Assembly: GCA_035079385.1 (NCBI GenBank) | Contig: JAVHKY010000012.1 | Location: forward strand, 434,001 to 498,000 | DNA from: Aspidiotus rigidus | Lineage: Eukaryota > Arthropoda > Insecta > Hemiptera > Diaspididae | Direction: 5' to 3' | DNA: 64,000 nucleotides | Shown here: positions 24,000-36,368 of the stretch, piece by piece | Position numbering within the stretch: position 1 is the first letter of the stretch | How the letters are laid out: every line of letters begins with the position of its first letter | Notes under the pieces: model-generated | Database searches by the model: none | Told to the model about the DNA's origin: nothing | The model's input: the letters and a program-made list of their open reading frames with translations, nothing else | Translations under genes and position numbers: made by a program

Positions 24000-26900
24000 G
24001 GATTTTTTGAAGTCATACATCGGCACAATTACCTTTTAGTGCCTCCTGGACATCGCACTCCGAATGCGTAAATTCGGAGTATTGCAGCCGAAAATTTCAG
24101 CTTCGGCTTTTGCCTTAAACTTGGACCTTTGGAAAATTTGACTTCTGACTTTAGGGAAAAGTTAGCTGACTTTCGGCTCAATTCGGCTGATTCTTACAGA
24201 TGAATGATACAAAAGAAATGCGAGTCCATATGAAACGATCAGGAGAATTGGAGCTTCGCCATGCTTGTGGAAGATACCTATTCTCCAGTTTGTGTTTATC
24301 TCCATTGGATGACAGCATTACAGCTTCTATGCTGAACGCCTGAACAGATGAACTGAACCAGAATCTTTGTTAATTTTTTGGAAAAGCCAGTCTGTTCTGT
24401 AGAGTGGAGTTGAACTTGAAATTCGAACACACAAGCAGTGCTTTTTCCTATTTTGCGGGAATTAGAAAAGCTAAAGGAATGCTGAAAAAATTTGGCTTAT
24501 TCTTTTCCAGAATTTCTAACAAAACGGTGGGAAGCTGACTTGTGGTGCTTTCACACATAATAACGGTCATCGCTAATCTTTGTGTCTACAAAAAGGCAAA
24601 TAATTATTAGTATTTGGTAGGGAAGTATTCTTACGACGGCGAAATTATTTCTTCTTGAAAGTGCTCATATAATTCTCGATTAAATGTTTCCCTCTCCCGA
24701 GGAATTCCCTATGTTCACGAATAAATATCGGTAGTATGGCTATCACCCGCCCAATCCTACTCAATTTCGCTACACCGTTGATTTATCGAATTTATCTTCA
24801 TTTTTGACTACGGGAGAGCTACTTTTTCTATTTGTAGAACGCCAAGTCATAGGAGAAAGGCGAGGAATATATATTTCGTTGGAAAAAAAAAATGTTACGC
24901 GGAGAATGATTGTCTTTGAAAAATTGATTAAAATAAAATTGCATACCCTGCTGCATAATCAGTTTGCCGTGAATACGGATAAAATGATGAATTGCAGCTT
25001 TTCAATATTGTTCTTCTAGTTTTCATAGAATTTTGCGGTCAAAATATTTTCCGAATACTACCTATACGCTAGGAGAGTACATTAGGAAGTCAGACGAAAT
25101 TGTCCCGGAAGACGTGGAAGTCACTGGAAATTTTATGGGATCTTGGAAAGATACGCGTACAAATTCATAATATCATCAATTTTATAGAAAGTTTTTTTTT
25201 GAGATAGCAATGGCATCCATAAGACCAATTGTGTTGGAATCAGATTTTTCACCCTAAAATTCTTAATTGATATTTCGATTTGAAAATTTCTCGATGTTTT
25301 AATCATCTTTCAAAAATTAGGATATGTTCAATGCTTGGTAGCAGCCTATTTCCTGGATAAATGGCATCAATAGCTTTATTCTTATCGATTTTATGCTCCT
25401 CGACGTATATACAGAACAACATGAAATCGGGTAAACCTTCATTCTTCAAATATATATTTATTGTTGTACACGTAGTAATATTCTATTTCCTATATTACGC
25501 TGTCGACGAAATGTAAATAGGTATTGTTACCTGTTATAGAAAAAATGTTGTTATCTCTGATTAATGCTGTATTTCGCTACAAAAACAGCCGCTTTTCAAT
25601 CTGCATTGCCTGTAGGCTTGCACGTACATAACAGTTTACTTATTTTGATTAGGCAGAGTTTGCAATTTCATAATTCTACAATTTATTTGATAATACATCG
25701 TTCCTGACAAAGCTGGTAGATTTCATCGATTAAATGTGTCTATGTATACAGGAAAGAAAAAAAAATACCAAGTACCTATAGTAGAATCCAAATCGTGAGA
25801 GAGATGGAATTTCGAATGAATCCGATATTGGCGTGTATTTTGATACTAACAAGTCTTATCACGAAGAGCGTCGAGGAAACAATTACTCTTATTTCCAAAA
25901 TGCCAAATGACAAACAATAATATCGTACCTATCATTGTTGTTGCAAGATCGTGTGTCATTGTTCTGACTATATAGCGACCGGATTAGTCGTACGGTTGTT
26001 CGATTGTGATATATGGTTTTCATTGAGAAGAAATACTCTTTCTGCAAGTTCCTCTCTGCTTTTCTCTCTTCGCGGATAACGTGTACATTTAGCTGCCTCG
26101 TAGACTACATTAATTTCATTGTAGGTGTCAATGTTGTTTCGAAAACAACTGGTTTAAACCTCGCGTGCGAATGAACGAATTAATTACCAATGTCGAACAT
26201 TCCATTCAATTTTCGCACGTTATCATTAATGCTGGGCTACTGGCGTTGTATTAGAATAAGAAAAGTACCTACCTATATTACTGTAGATTGACTCTTTTAG
26301 CTACTTGATTGTATTTGTGGGGGTGGTTTTTCATTTATGAGATCGGTAACGCATCTCTAGAGAGAAACATGGATAGGTACAATTTTTCTGATTGACTGTC
26401 AATGCTGGACTATTTCACAGTCAAATAGAGGATACTTTTGGGGTAAATGATGGGTTTGGTGTCCATGGAGGCACCAAAGTGCCCTGGTACCCTTTGCACC
26501 TGTTACATTTTCGTACGACTTCATCATTGGCATCTTTCACGACCTGCAGAATGTGGGAATGATCAGAATCCAGGCGGCTAGCCCGCCATTGCACCTGAGC
26601 TTGACTATTTACTCGGTAGAATAGCTTGTCTCGAGGGGTCACCTGTCAAAGAACGAGGGTGGTCTCAAACATTATGGAGAGTCTGCTTCAAGACCAAAAC
26701 ACGAGAATTTATGGAAAAGAGTAAATACCGCGCGGTGAAAAACTGTGTGGTTAGGAAAATCTAGTGGCGATGGACGCACTAGGGCAGTGTTCCTCAACCT
26801 TTCTTACATCGCAGCACATTTTTCCATGAGACGATATTCCTGCAGCACTGCATCTCCAAAACTCTAAATTGTGGCCAAAATTTCTCCACGTCTCCCTAAT

Positions 26901-27050
26901 TTCAGGATTTGTCGCCACAAAAAATGGCCGTATGAGGCCTCAACCCTCTTTCTCCGTACTAGGCTTCTGGGAGACGGGGGCTTTGACCTTCTGCCGTAGC
27001 TCGAGAAAATTCTAAGTTCTACCAGCAATGTATGCGCAAAAAAACGACGC
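24000..27050. other. Gene-free interval
   Basis: All frames are below about 75 codons. A minus-strand frame at 26421-26642 (73 codons, with a CNRCKGYQG segment) may be a piece of an unrecognised element but has no support beyond being open. No RNA gene was recognised. Confidence 0.45.
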
Positions 27051-27416
27051 GACGGCTTCCTTAACGAAGTTAAACGAGGAACGCAGAGAACCTGTTTTAT
27101 GAGTCAAATGGGATTTGGTATTCAAAAGAAATTCGATCTAGTTAATTATGAATGAAAACCTGAAATTTTAAAACTTTTTTCATAATTTTAAGCTAAAGAG
27201 TCGAAATTTTTCTAAGTCCCCTTCCCATCATAAATTTTTGTAAGTCTCCCTCCTCCAATCATTTACAGCTCGATAGTCGAAATTTTTCTAAGTCCGTCTT
27301 CTATCATATAAGGCTCGACAGCTGAAATTTTTCTAAATCACCTCTTCTCATATATAGCGCGATAGTCGAAATTTTTCCAAGTCCCCCTCCTATCATATAT
27401 GGCGCAAGAGTCAAAA

Positions 27417-28680
27417 TTTTAACAGGGAACCTGTTCTATGGGGGGCTTTTTCAGAAATTTGCCGTCCGCCGTGCGCCGTCCGGCAAAAAACTTGGAAAAA
27501 TTTCATCTCACAAACCATGTATGATAGGCGAGAGACTTGGAAAAATTTCGACTCTCGAGCCATATATGATGGGGGGGGGGGGGGGTCTTGGAAAAATTTC
27601 GACTCTCAAGCTATACATGATAGGAGGGGGACTTTGAAAAATTTTGACTCTCGAGTCATATATGATGGAGGGGGGGGGGGGGGGGCGCTTGGAAAAATTT
27701 CGACTCTCAAGCTATATATGATAGGAGGAGGACTTTGAAAAATTTCGACTCTCGAGTCATATATGATGGGGGGGGGGGAGCTTGGAAAAATTTCGACTCT
27801 CAAGCCATATATGATAGGAGGGGGACTTTGAAAAGTGTCAAATCTCGAGTCATATATGATGGGGGGGGGGGGGGTTGGAAAAATTTCGACTCTCAAGCTA
27901 TATATGATAGGAGGGGGACTTTGAAAAATTTCGACTCTCCAGTCATATATGATGGAGGGCGGGGGGACTTGGAAAAATTTCGACTCTCAAGCTATGATAG
28001 GAGGAGGACTTTGAAAAATTTCGACTCTCGAGTCATATATGATGGGGGGGGGGGACTTGGAAAAATTTCGACTCTCAAGCTATATATGATAGGAGGGGGA
28101 CTTTGAAAAGTGTCAAATCTCGAGTCATATATGATGGGGGGGGGGGGGGACTTGGAAAAATTTCGACTCTCAAGCTATATATGATAGGAGGGGGACTTTG
28201 AAAAATTTCGACTCTCGAGTCATATATGATGGGGGGGGGGACTTTGAAAAATTTCGACTCTCGAGTCATATATGATGGAGGGGGGGGGGGGACTTGGAAA
28301 AATTTCGACTCTCAAGCTATGATAGGAGGAGGACTTTGAAAAATTTCGACTCTCGAGTCATATATGATGGGGGGGGGGGACTTTGAAAAATTTCGATTCT
28401 CGAGTCATATATGATGGGGGGGGGGGACGGGGAAAAATTTCGACTCTCAAGCTATATATGATAGGAGGGGGACTTTGAAAAGTGTCGACTTTCGAGTCAT
28501 ATATGATGGGGGTGGGGGACTTGGAAAAATTTCGACTCTCAAGCTATATATGATAGGGGAGGGGGTCTTGGAAAAATTTCGACTATCGAGCTATATTATG
28601 AGATGAGAGGGACTTGGAAAAATTTCGCGCACGGCAAATTTCTGAAAAAGCCCCCCATAGAACAGGTTCCCTGTTAAAAA
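27417..28680. mobile_element. Small element with about 50-bp inverted ends around a G-rich minisatellite
   Basis: The left end reads TTTTAACAGGGAACCTGTTC then TATGGGGGGCTTTTTCAGAA and ATTTGCCGT. The right end (28627-28680) is its reverse complement: ACGGCAAATTTCTGAAAAAG then CCCCCCATAGAACAGGTTCC and CTGTTAAAA. The interior is the 27500-28620 minisatellite. No transposase is encoded. A clean target-site duplication was not found because the flanks are A/T runs. The AACCTGTT.TATGGGG end is the same as in dispersed family A, so this may be its best-preserved member. Confidence 0.7.
27500..28620 (+). repeat. Minisatellite of alternating about 45-bp units with poly-G runs
   Basis: More than 20 units of GAAAAATTTCGACTCTCGAG or the ...CTCAAG variant are followed by (C/T)(C/T)ATATATGAT, then either AGGAGG(A/G)GGAC or a G run of about 7-14. 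Units alternate TTGGAAAAATTTCGACTCTC and TTTGAAAAATTTCGACTCTC, giving a higher-order unit of about 90 bp. A few carry the AGTGTCAAATCTCGAG variant at about 27836, 28111 and 28466. The open frames of 64-123 codons on both strands are products of the repeat. Confidence 0.9.
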
Positions 28681-29639
28681 GAAAAGATTTTTCTCGCACT
28701 TACTGGGGGACCCCCTTGGTTCTCCTAATTCCGATTTCTTTGTAGAAACCTGAAATAACATCTGTATTTTTGGCCATGTCGCAGAAAAATTTTGGTTTTT
28801 ATGACTTTCAGCGCTGGTTTACACTGGGATTTCAGAAATTACTGTATAACTGAAATTGACAACGCCCAGATAGTGCTTATGATTAATTTTCAAAGAGGTT
28901 CAAGCTGGTTGATGCCTTTACTGTGCCTTTATCCGGTATCGGAAATTATTGTACTAACTGGTATGTGTAGTTGTATCAAGCAACAATAAAAAGATATTAA
29001 AAATGATCTTTATTTATTTCAAAGATCAAAATCAAATCGGATATCCTCCAAGTCTTTTTCGCAATTTTATTTCTTTTCCTTCTTTTTGTTTCTCTTTCTC
29101 TTCTCCCAGTCCTTGGATACCTACGGTCACGCTTCCGACATTTTTCAAATTCCCTAGAGCGGATCAGTACAGAGGCCTACCGCTTCCGTATCCTCTTCGC
29201 TCGGCTCAAACATCACCTTCCATTCCCACAAACCATGCAGCATCTCCCTGGAACTCTGGGGAAAAAATTCGAAGGAATGGTTAATAGTCCTAGCCCAAAA
29301 AAACTCTCACCGGAGCAGACTTTGAAAACTCATAAAACCTAAATCATTGCGGAAATCTTTACTACTGCCGAAGAGGACCCAGGATCGCTTCACCAGTAAC
29401 AGACGAGTTGTTTCATAAAATTCGCTCCAGCGTTTGGAAGTATCCGCCTTCTCGCGTAGCAAGTTCTCTTCAGCGTTTCGGCTTTCAAGTGGCCCACCGA
29501 ATTTACTACTTATAGCCTCTGTATTTACCACTAAACTTAAGGCTATTTTCGCATGTCTTTCTCATCTCACTCAATTCTCATCAAAATAGTAGTTTCCTAC
29601 TTCTCACTGACTCTTTATCCTGACATCACTCTATTAGAC

Positions 29640-29895
29640 CCTCACAACACCGATACCTTCATTTGAAGAATCCACCAACGACGATTTACACTCGACTCTA
29701 TCGATCGCAACATAACATTGATTTACCAGAACATGGCGTCGTTAACGAAGCGGCTAAACAAGCCACCTCCTTCAAAACAATGATAGACACTTCTCTCCCA
29801 CCAGTTTCAGACTATCGAACTCACTTCATAACTAATAAGATGGCAGCAAACCTGATAGCCAATAAAAACGTAGTACATTGGTCAACAGAGTGAAC
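29640..29895 (+). pseudogene. Possible retroelement RNase H C-terminal fragment
   Basis: An open frame contains HNIDLPEHGVVNEAAKQATS, resembling the xGIPGNExAdxAAKxA motif at the end of RNase H domains in LINE ORF2 proteins. It is followed by LPPVSDYRTH. No catalytic upstream residues were found in frame, so it is only a fragment if real. Confidence 0.35.
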
Positions 29896-30110
29896 CAATT
29901 ACGACGCAGCATGTTCTAGCCAATAAAAACACAGTGTCATATTGTAAGAATTATACTAATGCTCTAAGTGTGAACCGATCACAATATAGCATTGTTTTAG
30001 CCAATAAGGTCACAGTGTTATACATACTATAAATAAAAGTCATAAGGCCTTGTTCTTCAGTAGCTGGTAACATCTGAAAGTACTCTTGTAAGCTAACTAA
30101 TAAAGTAGAA
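29850..30110 (+). promoter_or_regulatory. Triplicated AGCCAATAA (CCAAT-type) unit followed by TATAAATA
   Basis: TAGCCAATAA occurs near 29855, 29918 and 29998 within degenerate units of about 70-80 bp. TATAAATA lies at 30028-30035 and AATAAA at about 30099-30104. The order CCAAT boxes, TATA box, polyadenylation signal resembles a retrotransposon LTR or a promoter. No second LTR or internal gag/pol was found. Confidence 0.35.
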
Positions 30111-30139
30111 TTGTACGCTTGAGAATTTTTCAATACCCA

Positions 30140-31880
30140 AAAATGTTTGCTTTTCTGAGCTACAAAATGGAGGAAAAGTATGAAGATTTTAATATTCTAG
30201 CTTTTTAATAGGTAGGTACCTAAAGAGAAAAGTTTGAATTGCTATATTCTTTAAACTTCAGCAAGTAGAATAAGTTTGAAAAAACGGCGGTCCGTAAAGA
30301 AAATGGATGACCTTTACACGCTTCGAAGGAATTCGACAGAAGTTCTTCATAAGGCCGTTGAAAGAATCGTCTTAGCTTTGATTGTGAATACACGAGACCG
30401 GATGTATTTAATCTGTAGCCGTGATAGAGAAAATTTCTTTGATGGCTGTCTTTCTTCTCTAAGCATTAATCAACATAAAATCAAGTATAATTATCTCTAG
30501 AAAGAAAGAAAAACCCTCTCCGAAAAAGTTTGATGAACGTGCTACATGCCTGGGAGAAATTTGCTCCAATAGTTAGAAATCCTCTTCGATGTAGCACGTG
30601 ATAAACTTTTAGTGATTGCCGGACCAAGACTAATCTGATAAACCAAGAACGTAAGCACTCCAACCAAGTCAACGACTGTCATTTTTAATTATTGTATTTC
30701 CTTTAACTCGGTATTTTGGAAGCCTTTTCCTTTTTCAATGTATTATATATACATTACCCTAGTTTCCTTAGCCAGAATTACTTTTCTCTCGCTTTTCTCT
30801 TCATTCTCTTTGTCTCTGCTTCTTATAGTTGTAGTTTTCTTTTTATCTGACTACAGCGTGGTGATCCTGATTTTTGGTTTGTTTACTTTTACGCAATAAT
30901 ATTCCTTTCATATTTCTTTGGAAACAGAAAAAAAATATCATTTGGTTTCTTGCCAACGAGTGGTACTAAAGCAAAACTACGCTAGCAAATAATTCCTTCT
31001 TTTTTTCTTCTATAAGTACGGCGTACCTACATTAAAAAAAAAAGAAAAAAAATTCAAAAAATCCTTGAAGAATTTTATTTTGTAAGTTTCGGCACTAAAG
31101 AAGATGCTGCAGTCAACTTACCTAAGTGTAAATTAATTTCTCGAAGTGTTCAGCATTTAGAGGTAAGTGTATTCGCCATTACGAATAGAACTCGTACAAA
31201 AATTGTCAATTTTGTTTGGAGTTTGTCCAGATATACATTCTAAAGAAGATGCACGATACACCAACACCTTAGATACCATGGTTTATGGGGGAAAGAGAGC
31301 CGACGTTTTACGATATATTTTCGTAATATACGTTACAGCAGTAAAAACATAGTTACGCGCGTAAATTGTGTTGAAAGAAAAATACGTTCAAGTAAGCGCT
31401 TTTAAAAAGTTTTTTGTCAGCGTTCTCGTGTCATCGTCATATAATGCTTCTTGTGAATAACGAGAAACTCGAGGTGCAGTGTAAAACTCTAAATGTTTAG
31501 AAGATAGTTTTGGAAAGATAATTCGTCGTCATTATTTACTCTTCCGACGGTGAAAAAGCACAGTAGTGTACGCTAGCTAGGCATCTTGAAATGTCGTTTA
31601 AAACCTATATTTCTGGCAGTCAAAATCAACAATTCAACGCTAACGTATACCTACAAAACTTTTCACACCCTGCGAGATTGTTAGACCGACATGCTGCAGA
31701 ACATGAAATGAATGTCATGTGAAAGCCGTTTTTCCATGACACTGGAGTAACATTCAAAACTTTGAAGCATCAGACTTATATGCATTCAACTTCCAAGGGC
31801 ATATTACTTAACGAGCATCTTGGCTACATTGGGGCTATTTTGCTCGATTTACAAAATTATTTCAATAGAGGTGCAATGAA
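30140..31880. other. Gene-free interval
   Basis: Only short frames with no recognisable domain are present. A-rich tracts lie at 31034-31060. Nothing else was seen. Confidence 0.45.
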
Positions 31881-31899
31881 TATTAAATTAGAGAGGTGA

Positions 31900-32277
31900 A
31901 CTGTCGAACTGGAGTAGGTTAAGGTGGGGAAAGAATTGTGTGAGTCATAGATGTTGTAGGAAGAGTTTGACAGTATCGTGACATTTCTTTGTACTTGTCA
32001 GACGGGGAAGGAACTCGTAACGAGCAACAATGTGAATGAAGTTGAGGGCATGAAAAGGTGCGTTTAGTTATGAGGCATTATTCACAGCAGAGTGTGCGAA
32101 GATAGTACGACGTGTGTGTGTGTGTGTGACCTGTTCTTAGTCTGGAAAGGATACTTCTCCTCGTTTGGAAGTTCTGTTGGAGGTTGAACGAGGGATGAGA
32201 GTTTTCTGGGTATAGGGAGGAGTTTGTCGTAACGCTGATTGACCATTGTTCTTCTTCTCTTGTCTAAACACTAGGTT
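31900..32277 (-). pseudogene. Penelope-like element 3' tail, separated by LINE insertion
   Basis: This is the continuation, on the minus strand, of the frame at 36656-37199 after removing the LINE. It stays open through a basic, Thr/Pro-rich stretch to a stop near 32133. A (GT)n run lies at about 32109-32129. The left copy of the 13-bp duplication TAAACACTAGGTT is at 32265-32277. Confidence 0.5.
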
Positions 32278-32433
32278 TTTTTTTTTTTTTTTAATATTTA
32301 TTTTGCGATCTTAAACTTGTAGGTACATTAAGTTTAAATTAGCAAATACTTTGAAATACAGTTATGACGGGAGGCAGTTAACCCCAGTGGGTTCCCTGCC
32401 TATTATGACTCAATATACAAACAATATAGATTG

Positions 32434-35094
32434 CTACAGAAGGGTTGTCACCAGATCAGCTGGTTTATTCCTTTTTAACCGCCTCAGATCGTTGCCGGTA
32501 TCTAGCAGCTGTAGTGCTTCGTTGTTGGGGTGTCTGTGGAGTCGTTTCTCGTGATTCTCCGCTGCCTCGCCTATGACTACGTCGATTGATTTTATCTTCA
32601 GTTCTTTGTGTAGTTTGTCGTTGCGCTGATACCATGCCGCGTTGGTGATCATTCGTAGAATCCTGTTCTGGCTTCGCTGTATTATTTGTCGGTTGGTTTT
32701 TTTCGTACACCCCCAGAGCTGTACTCCGTAAGTCCAGATCGGTCGTATTATTACCTGGTACACCAGTCTTTTACTGTATAGGTTGAGTTTCGATCTCCGT
32801 CCTATCAGCCAATTGAGTTGCCGTATTTTCAGTCGTATTTGCGCTGCTTTCTGTTTTACGTGATGCCTCCAGTTCAGCCGGGAGTCGAGATGGAGTCCTA
32901 AATATTTAGCGGAGTCGGATTGCGGTACCTGTTCACCATCCAGGTAGACTTTGTGTTGCGGATCGGCTCTTCGTAGGGTGAAGGTTACGTGAATCGATTT
33001 CTTATTATTGATCAGGATTTTCCAGTTCTTCGTCCACTGTACGAGCTCATTTAGGGCTCTTTGTAAATTTTTTGTTGCTCCAGCTTGTGTGTCACTGACA
33101 GCCATTACTACTGTGTCGTCCGCGAATGTTGCCACAGTGGTCTCTCCCATTTCCGGTAAGTCTGCGGTATACAATATGTAAAGCAGGGGCCCCAATACGC
33201 TCCCCTGGGGGACACCAGCCTGCGTCTTCTGTAGTGAAGATTGGGTTTCTTCATACGAAACTCTGAATTCTCTATTCGCCAAGTATGATTTCAGCAATCG
33301 ACAATAGTTACCGGGTAGTTGTTGGCTCATTTTCACTATTAGGCCTTCATGCCACACGCGATCGAATGCCTGTGCTACGTCTATAAACACAGCGCTACAA
33401 TATTTCTTTTCCTCGAGCGCTTTTTCTATAACGCTTGTGATCCTGTGTACCTGGTCAGTCGTTGAATGTTGGCTTCTGAAGCCGAACTGATGATCCGGTA
33501 TTTCAATTAGTGGCTTCAATCTTTTTAGTAACAGTTTTTCGAACAGTTTTGAGATGACTGGTAGTAGGGATATTGGTCGGTAAGATGTAACATCTTCTGC
33601 TGGCTTATCTGGCTTTTTGATCATAATTATTTTGGCCATTTTAAAGCTCTGCGGTACATATTCGAGTCTCATGCACGCGTTAAAAATATAGGTTAATAGT
33701 ACTATGCCTTTTCGTGTCATTTCTTTTAGAACCACTGGCGCGATTCCGTCTATTCCGGGCGCTTTTTTAGGATTAACGTTTTTATCAATTTCTCTGGCTA
33801 TTTCTTTCGGTGTGATGAGTTTCATTTCGTCTTCTGGTTTGTATAGGTCTTGTAGTATGAAATTAGACTGTATGTTATGAGGTTGGAACACTCTAGCCAG
33901 ATGTCTAGCGAACAGTTCCGTTTTTTCCTCTTCTCGTCTCAGCCATTGCCCTGTTTCATTCTTTAGCGGCGGAATAGCTGCGGTCGGCCTCTTTAGGCGC
34001 CGAGTTGCTTTCCACAACGAGTAGTCCTTATCAGCGTTTGGGCTCAAACTGCTTAGGTAGTCGTCAAACGTTCTCTTTTTCATGTTTTTGATTAGTTGAT
34101 TCAGCTTTCTGCTAATGCGGTTGAATTTCCTTTTGTCTTCTGGGCTTTGACTCATGTGCCAGATTTTTCTTGTTTTCCGTCGTTCTTTGATTAGTTGTCG
34201 CACCTCCAGTGGATAGCAATTTTCTTCTGTTGCGGCGCTTGGGGTTGGGGTTGCCTCCCTCGCTGCATCTTGTATTATTTTGACGAATTTTTTGGTTTGG
34301 CTGTCGACCTCAGTTGGTGTCTTCAGTCTCACTCTCAGGTTGATTTTCTCATCAAGCTCGTTCCTGAACCAGTCCCAGTCAGTCTTCCTGTTGGTGAGAG
34401 TCAGATGCTTCTGTCTACGGATCACTGTGCTACTAAGAGTAAGTAGGACTGGGACGTGGTCCGATGACAAGTCATTGTAGTTTTTAACCTCCATATAGTT
34501 TATTGAGATACCTTTGGTGATGTAGAAATCGATCAAGTCCGGTATTTTTTGTGGGTCAGTTGGCCAGTAGGTTGGTTCTCCTGATGTACGTACTTCGCAG
34601 TTGTTTTCTTCGATCGCTTTCAGAAGCTCTCTTCCTTTGGGGGTGATGAGTCGCGATCCCCACATGGTATGCTTCGCATTGTAGTCACCACCTAGTATGA
34701 ATCGGTTGCCTAGCAACTGGAATACTTCATGATAGTTTTCTTTCTTGATAGCGTGGCGCGGTGGGCAGTACACTGAGGCTATTTTCAATTCCGTGCTGTT
34801 ATGTTGAACAGTTATTACTGTCGCCTGGAGGTGGGCATATCGTATTTCAGGACTTAGGTAGTGTTTGATGTTGTTTTTGACCAGAATTGCGGAGCCAGCG
34901 TGCGCTTTTCCGCTTGGATGGGGGGTATGGTATAGTTTGTATCCATTCATTCTCATGTAGCTCTTATTAGTAAAATGTGTTTCTGCTATTAGGGCGACGT
35001 CCATGTTTTTATACTTGAGAAATGTCTCAAGCTCTAGCTGACGTGATGCCAATCCATTGGCATTCCAGGTTATAATTCGCAATGAAGCATTCAT
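32434..35094 (-). CDS. Jockey-like ORF2: AP endonuclease + reverse transcriptase
   Basis: This 886-residue protein nicks the target DNA and copies the element RNA by target-primed reverse transcription. The N-terminal apurinic-type endonuclease (about residues 5-225) shows ITWNANGL, an AETHF box, GGDYNAKH and SSDHVPVLL. The RT follows (about 470-760) with KKAPGIDGI, YRPISLLPVISKLFEKLL, VFIDVAQAFDRVWHEGL, GVPQGSVLGPLLY and the catalytic FADDT box, then the thumb motif KYLGLHLDSRLNWRHH. No RNase H domain is seen, as usual in this clade. Its ATG overlaps the ORF1 stop as ATGA (35091-35094), which suggests translation by termination-reinitiation. The frame is uninterrupted, so it may be a source of RT activity. 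Confidence 0.92.
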   Translation of the reverse strand: MNASLRIITWNANGLASRQLELETFLKYKNMDVALIAETHFTNKSYMRMNGYKLYHTPHPSGKAHAGSAILVKNNIKHYLSPEIRYAHLQATVITVQHNSTELKIASVYCPPRHAIKKENYHEVFQLLGNRFILGGDYNAKHTMWGSRLITPKGRELLKAIEENNCEVRTSGEPTYWPTDPQKIPDLIDFYITKGISINYMEVKNYNDLSSDHVPVLLTLSSTVIRRQKHLTLTNRKTDWDWFRNELDEKINLRVRLKTPTEVDSQTKKFVKIIQDAAREATPTPSAATEENCYPLEVRQLIKERRKTRKIWHMSQSPEDKRKFNRISRKLNQLIKNMKKRTFDDYLSSLSPNADKDYSLWKATRRLKRPTAAIPPLKNETGQWLRREEEKTELFARHLARVFQPHNIQSNFILQDLYKPEDEMKLITPKEIAREIDKNVNPKKAPGIDGIAPVVLKEMTRKGIVLLTYIFNACMRLEYVPQSFKMAKIIMIKKPDKPAEDVTSYRPISLLPVISKLFEKLLLKRLKPLIEIPDHQFGFRSQHSTTDQVHRITSVIEKALEEKKYCSAVFIDVAQAFDRVWHEGLIVKMSQQLPGNYCRLLKSYLANREFRVSYEETQSSLQKTQAGVPQGSVLGPLLYILYTADLPEMGETTVATFADDTVVMAVSDTQAGATKNLQRALNELVQWTKNWKILINNKKSIHVTFTLRRADPQHKVYLDGEQVPQSDSAKYLGLHLDSRLNWRHHVKQKAAQIRLKIRQLNWLIGRRSKLNLYSKRLVYQVIIRPIWTYGVQLWGCTKKTNRQIIQRSQNRILRMITNAAWYQRNDKLHKELKIKSIDVVIGEAAENHEKRLHRHPNNEALQLLDTGNDLRRLKRNKPADLVTTLL

Positions 35095-36368
35095 TTTCTT
35101 GATTTTCGCTGATTCGTCTGACTTGACTCTTCAAGCCTTTCTATCCTGTCCTTCTGTCTTGAGATATTGCTTTTCATCTCCAGTAGAAGGTTCCACATAT
35201 CACAGAGTGTAGGTTCCTTTCGCGACGTTGAATTCTCTGAATTTTGATTTGCCATCTGTGGGCTAGATTTGTTTCTCTTGGTGACTGCAGCTGCAGCTGC
35301 ATATGGTTTATCGGCCTGTACTTTAGCTGCTTGTTCTCGCTGTATTCTTTGTACGACTGTAACTTTTGTTTTCTGCGTGCCTTCAGCCTTGAGTTTGTAG
35401 ACTGGGCACCCTTTCCAGTTGGCGGTGTGCTCTCCTCCACAATTTGCACAATTACATGGTTCATTTAGTTCCTTTTTACAGTCTCTCGTATGGTGGCTCT
35501 TCCCACATTTGACGCATTTGGGTTGCCTATTGCAATACCCCTTAGTATGTCCTATTTGCTGGCAGTTTTTACATTGCGGTAGCTCAGATTTAACTCGCGG
35601 AGGTTCTATTTTGACTTTACAATATAGTAGATGCGTCATTTCGTAAATATTTTTATTGTTATCTTTTTGCTCTAATTCTATACAAAATAGAGATAATGGT
35701 ATTAACGTGCTCGTATTTTTACTAGTTTTACGCTTGATTTTAACATTCATGACGTTACGAGCTTCATGACCTAACATCAGCAGGTCTTCTTTTATCTCTT
35801 CAGTATCCGTAGTCGGATGTAGATTACGAACATATACTACAAATGGTTTTTCTTGCTTTAACTGGTATGTGTGATAAGTAATTTTTCCCATACCTTTGAT
35901 TTTCCGTTGCTTGACCTCGTCATGAAGGTGTTTTGTGAGCAACCTATACTGATCAACTTCTTCGCATTGCAATTTCAAATCTCCATTGGCGAGCGCTTTA
36001 CGTAGGCATTTCTTTGCTTCTTGAGGGAGGAACTTTTCAAACTCCATCATATTAGTAATACCGCTTACATAAACGGGCGGTGGTTTAACTGCTTTTTCTT
36101 TCTCTTTCGGGGTTTCTTCTGATGAGTCTTCATTCTCATTTGACGAGTTCAGTTCCATGACAGTGCGTTTTGGCCTCTTTAGCAGCTGCTGTTCTCCGGA
36201 GGGGAGTACAGTTTTTGGAGTACTACTGATTACTGGTGTTGGGAACAAGGTCCCCTTTTTTGCCTGACCTCTGGCTGCATCTCTTTCGAGGATGAGCAGC
36301 TAGATTTGCGCCTGCAATTCCTTGACCAATTTCTGCAATTCCGTCACCTGCTCCTCAGGTGTTGGCAT
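35091..36368 (-). pseudogene. Jockey-like ORF1 (Gag-like) with one nonsense codon
   Basis: The ORF1 product binds element RNA. Three zinc knuckles lie in a row (C226-C239, C245-C257 and C267-C281, counted from the long downstream frame that opens at 36248). They are preceded by a PRE_C2HC-type region with FVVYVRNLHPTTDTEEI. The long frame has no ATG at its start. The likely true start is the ATG at 36366-36368, which reads MPTPEEQVTELQKLVKELQA, a heptad-like coiled coil, and is cut at codon 23 by TAG (36300-36302). The frame is otherwise open to the end, so one base separates it from an intact form. A coiled-coil tail lies at the C-terminus (RQKDRIERLEES). Confidence 0.82.

Noticed and set aside
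27517..28269. Open frames of 64-123 codons with repeated WKNFDSQAIYDRRGTLKNFD-type peptides on both strands
   Set aside because: They are translations of the G-run minisatellite; frames exist on both strands only because the unit lacks stops.
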